A stretch of DNA of 55,916 bases. Origin: Burkholderia sp. lig30. Its GTDB lineage: Bacteria > Pseudomonadota > Gammaproteobacteria > Burkholderiales > Burkholderiaceae. The stretch spans positions 1 through 55,916 of the forward strand of contig NZ_JGVW01000003.1 in NCBI RefSeq assembly GCF_000687455.2, written 5' to 3'. Of the stretch, positions 52,204-55,916 are shown in pieces. The notes under the pieces are model-generated. The model did no database searches. It was not told the origin of the DNA and saw only the letters and a program-made list of their open reading frames with translations. A program made the translations under genes and the position numbers. Each line of letters begins with the position of its first letter. Position 1 is the stretch's first letter.

Positions 52204-53235
52204 ATGAGTTTCGGGGAATTCACGAGGGGCCCGGCCAGCGCAAGACTCCTGACCGGTTTCGGACAGGAGCATGGACTCCCGGCCGCTCGCCTGCTTGCCG
52301 GCACGCGCCTCGCCGCCAGCCAGCTCGACGACCCCAACCTGGAACTGGCCGCCGCGCAGGAGCTGCGCATCGCCCAGAACCTGCTGCGGCTGCTGAAGAA
52401 CCCGCCCGGCCTCGGGTTTCAGGTGGGACTGCGTTATACGTTTTCAGTGCACGGGATGTGGGGCTACGGCCTGATCAGCAGCGAGACCGCCGGACACGCG
52501 CTCACGCTGGCGCTGCGTTTCCTGCCGCTTTCATACGCGTTCACGTCGATTACGTACCACGAGCACGAGCAGGCCGGCGTATTGCGATTCGGCGAGCCCG
52601 ACCACCTCGCGGATGAGGTCCGGCAGTTTCTCGTGGAGCGGGACATGGCCGCCGCGGCCGTCCTGCTGCGGGAAGTCCTGGGCGGCGACGTTGCGCCGCT
52701 CCGTTTTGCGTTCCGGGGCAAGCGGCCGCCATCCGCATGCCGGGCGTCGCGGGCATGGCCGGCCACGCCCGGCGTGGAGCACGAATTCTCCGCGCGGTTC
52801 AACAGTCTCTCGTTCGAGCGCGCGCTCCTGAGCCGTGCACTGCCGCATGCGAACCCGGTCACGGCGTCGATGTGCGAGCAGATGTGCATGCGGCTCATGG
52901 AATCGAGGCGCGCGCGCGCCGGCGCCGCGGCGACGGTCCGTCATCATTTGAGCGCCGCCGGGGCCGCGCTGCCGGATCTCGGGCGCATGGCCGGCCTCAT
53001 GAACGTCAGCGAGCGGACGCTGAAGCGCCGCCTGAGCGACGAGGGCGTCACGTTCCGGACATTGCTGGCCGAGGCGCGCCGTTCCGCCGCCGAAAACCTG
53101 CTCGGCGCCGGCGACCTGACGCTCACGGAAATCGCCGGCCGTCTCGGCTACAGCGATCTGTCGAGCTTCTCGCAGGCGTTCAAGCGCCGGCACGGCATCA
53201 CGCCGAGCGCGTTCCGCAAGCGCGCGCGGAACTGA
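52204..53235 (+). CDS. AraC-family regulator
   Basis: 343 residues from ATG 52204. N-terminal half (about 1-200) is the ornithine/arabinose-binding-protein-like domain of the OruR/ArgR group (GLISSETAGHALTLALRFLPLSYAF). The C-terminal AraC helix-turn-helix pair (about 250-340) contains SAAGAALPDLGRMAGLMNVSERTLKRRLSDEGVTF and the second motif LTEIAGRLGYSDLSSFSQAFKRRHGITPSAFR. It is divergent from the efflux operon and may control it, or respond to a hydroxy-fatty acid or amine. Effector unknown. Confidence 0.9.
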   Translation: MSFGEFTRGPASARLLTGFGQEHGLPAARLLAGTRLAASQLDDPNLELAAAQELRIAQNLLRLLKNPPGLGFQVGLRYTFSVHGMWGYGLISSETAGHALTLALRFLPLSYAFTSITYHEHEQAGVLRFGEPDHLADEVRQFLVERDMAAAAVLLREVLGGDVAPLRFAFRGKRPPSACRASRAWPATPGVEHEFSARFNSLSFERALLSRALPHANPVTASMCEQMCMRLMESRRARAGAAATVRHHLSAAGAALPDLGRMAGLMNVSERTLKRRLSDEGVTFRTLLAEARRSAAENLLGAGDLTLTEIAGRLGYSDLSSFSQAFKRRHGITPSAFRKRARN

Positions 53236-53277
53236 GCGGCGCGGGTGCGGCCGGATGCGCCCGGAGGGTCGCGGGCA

Positions 53278-53721
53278 TCAGTTCTCGCACACGATGGCGG
53301 AAAGCATGAGCGGGATGACCTGGTGTATCGCCGCATGGCTGCCCGCTTGCCGCAACAGCGCTTCGACGGAATCGGTCGAGCCGAACACCACGGCGCCATA
53401 GATCGGCCCCGAGGGCGTCTTGCCGCTCCCCGGCTTGAACATCGGATCGCCCGGCTGGTATCCGAACACCGCGCGAACGCGCAGGCCGAATGCGGTGAGC
53501 CCGGCGTCGTGCCTGGGCTTGAACGCATTGACCGAGTTGGCCTCGACGAGCATCGGGGAGGGGTCGATCGACTGGTCGCCGATGAGCCTGGAAATGAATG
53601 CGTGCGCGCTGGACTTGCAGGTGAACTGGTCGTCGAGATCGTGCGCGAGCACGGACGCGGGACACAGTCCCGCACCCAGCAAGACCAACGGAATCAGGGT
53701 GGTGAAAAAGCGCTTGTTCAT
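53278..53721 (-). CDS. Small exported protein, unknown
   Basis: 147 residues from ATG 53721. It has a clear signal peptide (MNKRFFTTLIPLVLLGAGLCPASVLA) with the mature chain starting HDLDDQFTCKSSAHAF. Two cysteines remain in the mature chain (near the start and at the C-terminus, IVCEN), possibly a disulfide. Middle motif GKTPSGPIYGAVVFGSTDSVEALL. Family not recognised. It converges with the AraC gene over 42 bp; upstream to 54004 no further gene is seen. Confidence 0.72.
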   Translation of the reverse strand: MNKRFFTTLIPLVLLGAGLCPASVLAHDLDDQFTCKSSAHAFISRLIGDQSIDPSPMLVEANSVNAFKPRHDAGLTAFGLRVRAVFGYQPGDPMFKPGSGKTPSGPIYGAVVFGSTDSVEALLRQAGSHAAIHQVIPLMLSAIVCEN

Positions 53722-54004
53722 GGCATGGCCGTTGGATGTCTTCTGCTCGATGCCGCGACGGCGCAAGCCGTCCGGCCCGTCGCGCGGGCGCGGCGCGAAA
53801 GAGACCGGCGCGCCGAAACGCGTTGCGCGCCTTCGCCGGCCGATGCCGCCACGGCATTCCCCGTTCTTCCGATAGCCGCCGCCCGCGGAAATATCATCAT
53901 AGGACGCTATCCGACATACAAAAGTTCTTTTGGAAAAGACACGAGCGGAAAACGGCGCGCGGCGGCAAGCGAGCGACGCCGTCCCGCGATGCGGACATGC
54001 GTCG

Positions 54005-54090
54005 TCACATGTGCCGGCCGCCGTTCATCGCGACGTCGCTGCCGGTCATGACGCCGGCCGCATGGCTGGCGATGAAGGAAAACGCTCGAA
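54005..54090 (-). pseudogene. C-terminal remnant of a short-chain dehydrogenase
   Basis: The minus strand ends with FSFIASHAAGVMTGSDVAMNGGRHM and a stop at 54005-54007, the standard last ~25 residues of an SDR (cofactor-near MTG-x-D/E-x-x-x-NGG). No start or Rossmann part precedes it; the Lrp gene begins its stop 20 bp further on at 54111. It is a truncated relic left by a rearrangement. Confidence 0.6.
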
Positions 54091-54110
54091 GCGTGAGAGC
54101 AGCGCGTGAC

Positions 54111-54563
54111 TCACGCCTTGTGCGTCGACAACAGAATGCTCGTCTCCGTGTTCGCGATCCCGTCGATCAACCGGATCGCGCCCAGCACGCGATCGAAATG
54201 CTCCAGCGAATCCGCATGCAGCTCCGCGATCAGATCCCAGCGCCCGTTGGTGCTGTGGATCGTCGCGACGTTCGGATGGCCGCGCAGCACCTTGATCACC
54301 TCCGCCGCGCGGTTGCCCTCCACCGCGATGCACATCAGCGCACGAATCCGGTGCCGTTCGGCCGCCGGCTTGAGCCGCACCGTATAGCCGACGATCACCC
54401 CGTTCTTCTCCAGCCGGATCAGCCGGTTCTGCACGGTCGCGCGCGCGACCCGCAACGCCTTCGCCAGCGCGACGACCGACAGGCGCGCGTTGTCGCGCAG
54501 CAGCGCAATGAGCTGGCGATCGACGTCATCGAGCGTAATCATCTGAGCGCGCGTCCCCTTCAT
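54111..54563 (-). CDS. Lrp/AsnC-family regulator
   Basis: 150 residues from ATG 54563, with ATG 54542 (MITLDDVDRQ) as alternative; neither has a strong ribosome site. N-terminal helix-turn-helix: LDDVDRQLIALLRDNARLSVVALAKALRVARATVQNRLIRLEKNGVI. C-terminal RAM domain with ALMCIAVEGNRAAEVIKVLRGHPNVATIHSTNGRWDLIAELHADSL. Divergent from the ornithine cyclodeaminase gene across ~197 bp, so it probably controls that gene and may sense proline, ornithine or arginine. Confidence 0.92.
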   Translation of the reverse strand: MKGTRAQMITLDDVDRQLIALLRDNARLSVVALAKALRVARATVQNRLIRLEKNGVIVGYTVRLKPAAERHRIRALMCIAVEGNRAAEVIKVLRGHPNVATIHSTNGRWDLIAELHADSLEHFDRVLGAIRLIDGIANTETSILLSTHKA

Positions 54564-54684
54564 GAATGCGTCAAACCGCAAGCCTGACGCGCATTGGCGC
54601 GTTCGGCCAGCGCCGGTCCATCACATTGCCACTTCCTGCAGGCATTTTGCGCAGTCTATCGGTGAATCTGTCACTTATGCTGTC

Positions 54685-54713
54685 TTTTTGTTGGCCGACC
54701 TCGCGGAAATAAT
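54685..54713 (+). promoter_or_regulatory. Possible promoter of the ornithine cyclodeaminase gene
   Basis: TTTTTG (54685-54690) and AATAAT (54708-54713) are separated by 17 bp, 48 bp before the start codon, in the AT-rich gap divergent from the Lrp gene. Moderate fit only. Confidence 0.4.
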
Positions 54714-54760
54714 GTCTCTATCGGCGGCTCGCCACGCCGCGCCCAACCCAGGAGACTCCC

Positions 54761-55828
54761 ATGACCCGCTTCCTCGACGTGCCCGCCACCGCCCGCCTGA
54801 TCGCCCGCAGCGGCGTGACGCGCGTTCTGCGCGAACTCGTCGACACGCTGCGCGCCGACTTTCTTCGATGGAACGATTTCGACAAGTCCCCGCGCGTGGC
54901 CTGTCATTCGCGCGACGGCGTGATCGAGCTGATGCCGGTCGCCGATGCGGCGCTGTTCGCGTTCAAGTACGTCAACGGCCACCCGGTCAACGCGGCGCGC
55001 GGCATGCATACGGTGATGGCGTTCGGCGCGCTCGCCGAGGTCGGCACCGGCTATCCGCTGCTGCTCGCCGAACTCACGCTGACCACCGCGCTGCGCACCG
55101 CCGCAACGTCGGTGCTTGCCGCGAGCGCGCTCGCGCGGCCGGACGCGCGCACGATGGCGCTGATCGGCAACGGCGCGCAGAGCGAATTCCAGGCAATCGC
55201 GTTCCACACCCTGCTCGGGATCGACGAGATCCGCGTGTTCGACGTCGATCCGCGCGCCACCGACAAGCTCGTGCGTCACCTCGGCGCGTATCCGGCGCTG
55301 CGGATCGTGCGAGCCGCGTCGAGCGCCGACGCGGTGCGCGGCGCGGACATCGTCACGACCGTCACCGCGGACAAGACTCGTGCGACGATCGTCACGCCGG
55401 ACATGATCGAGCCGGGCATGCACCTGAACGCGGTGGGCGGCGACTGCCCCGGCAAGACCGAGTTGCACGCCGACGTGCTGCGCATGAGCCGCGTGTTCGT
55501 CGAATACGAGCCGCAGACTCGCATCGAAGGCGACATCCAGCAATTGCCGGCCGATTTTCCGGTCGTCGAGCTGTGGCGCGTGCTGCGGCGCGATGCCGCC
55601 GGCCGCGAAAGCGCCGCGCAGGTCACCGTGTTCGATTCAGTCGGCTTCGCGCTCGAGGATTACGCCGCGCTGCGTTATCTGTATGTGCTCGCGCAGCGGC
55701 ACGACGCAGGCGTCGAGATCGCGCTGATTCCGCCCGCCGACGATCCGAAGAACCTGTTCGCGCTGATCGGCGATCCGACCGCCACCGCCAGCGCGCCCGT
55801 GCCGATTGCCGCCGAGGCTGCCGCCTGA
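54761..55828 (+). CDS. Ornithine cyclodeaminase
   Basis: 355 residues; AGGAG seven bases before ATG 54761. The mu-crystallin/OCD fold is evident: DFDKSPRVACHSRDGVIELMPVAD, substrate loop FAFKYVNGHPVNAARGMHTVMAFG with the conserved Lys, LTTALRTAATSVLAASALARPD, the NAD-binding ALIGNGAQSEFQAIAF, ADIVTTVTADKT and the Asp-bearing HLNAVGGDCPGKTEL. It turns L-ornithine into L-proline and ammonia with NAD as internal cofactor. Divergent Lrp gene suggests amino-acid control. The C-terminal extension (ATASAPVPIAAEAAA) is unique. The gene may continue into an arginine-catabolic operon beyond the window. Confidence 0.94.
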   Translation: MTRFLDVPATARLIARSGVTRVLRELVDTLRADFLRWNDFDKSPRVACHSRDGVIELMPVADAALFAFKYVNGHPVNAARGMHTVMAFGALAEVGTGYPLLLAELTLTTALRTAATSVLAASALARPDARTMALIGNGAQSEFQAIAFHTLLGIDEIRVFDVDPRATDKLVRHLGAYPALRIVRAASSADAVRGADIVTTVTADKTRATIVTPDMIEPGMHLNAVGGDCPGKTELHADVLRMSRVFVEYEPQTRIEGDIQQLPADFPVVELWRVLRRDAAGRESAAQVTVFDSVGFALEDYAALRYLYVLAQRHDAGVEIALIPPADDPKNLFALIGDPTATASAPVPIAAEAAA

Positions 55829-55830
55829 AC

Positions 55831-55916
55831 GTGCCGTGCCGTGCCGTGCCGTGCCGCGCCGTGCCGTGCCGTGCCGTGCCGTGCCGTGCCGTGCCGTGCC
55901 GTGCCGTGCCGTGCCG
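55831..55916. repeat. (GTGCC)n microsatellite at the right edge
   Basis: About 17 copies of GTGCC, one variant (GCGCC at 55856-55860), starting 3 bp after the ornithine cyclodeaminase stop and running off the window. The copy number is likely to vary between strains. Function unknown. Confidence 0.9.

Noticed and set aside
55831..55916. CRISPR-like repeat array at the right edge
   Set aside because: Five-base contiguous units without spacers; a microsatellite.

Overview
The window is GC-rich proteobacterial DNA whose gene content points to Burkholderia sensu lato. Signs are the Wsp surface-sensing operon with a CheR-TPR protein, chemoreceptors ending in W-x-x-F pentapeptides, OmpC-type Burkholderia porins, a DUF4148 protein, a DUF3141 (PhaC-like) protein and the very high GC3. 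I cannot settle the species. No rRNA, tRNA or CRISPR array was seen.

Layout. (a) 1-6979: the distal part of a wsp operon (wspB tail, wspC, wspD, wspE, wspF, wspR), with overlapping stop/start codons as far as wspF, ending in a GGEEF diguanylate cyclase. A three-PAS GGDEF-EAL protein converges on it (7098-9701). (b) 9702-18791: an AT-rich gap, a patatin-like phospholipase, two tail-to-tail chemoreceptors, a large lipoprotein and a porin. (c) 18968-24017: a LysR regulator divergent from a tightly overlapping operon of three RraA-family proteins, a class I/II aminotransferase and an alpha/beta hydrolase. This looks like an uncharacterised catabolic pathway. (d) 24018-28925: a patch of lower GC and looser codon use. 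It holds a second hydrolase, a 13-or-so-TPR protein, debris of a contact-dependent-inhibition (CdiA/BcpA) toxin locus, and an acetyltransferase gene with a foreign 3' end. That gene is preceded by a 28-codon leader peptide ending in VVCAR and an attenuator hairpin. (e) 28970-32615 (minus strand): a porin and a NarK/NasA nitrate transporter with a soluble PilJ/P-box protein. Upstream lie a near-perfect sigma-54 promoter, an ANTAR-type hairpin and a strong terminator, so this looks like a nitrate-assimilation antitermination unit.

(f) 32913-39535: small proteins (DUF2784, an 86-residue unknown, VOC, DUF4148, a periplasmic unknown), the RNA ligase RtcB, O-acetylhomoserine sulfhydrylase and a carboxymuconolactone-decarboxylase-family protein. 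(g) 39698-44646: a DedA-PAP2-LssY fusion, an HExxH protein and a DUF3141 protein. (h) 44822-51424 (minus strand): a complete efflux system in one run: HlyD adaptor, double-ATPase/permease ABC fusion, second ABC-2 permease and a NodT-type outer-membrane channel. (i) 52204-55916: an AraC regulator, a small exported protein, a remnant of a short-chain dehydrogenase, an Lrp regulator divergent from ornithine cyclodeaminase, and a (GTGCC)n microsatellite running off the end.

The most promising undescribed systems are the triple-RraA/aminotransferase/hydrolase operon, the sigma-54/ANTAR-like leader with its P-box sensor, and the VVCAR leader-peptide attenuator whose target gene has been chimerised by CDI-toxin debris.
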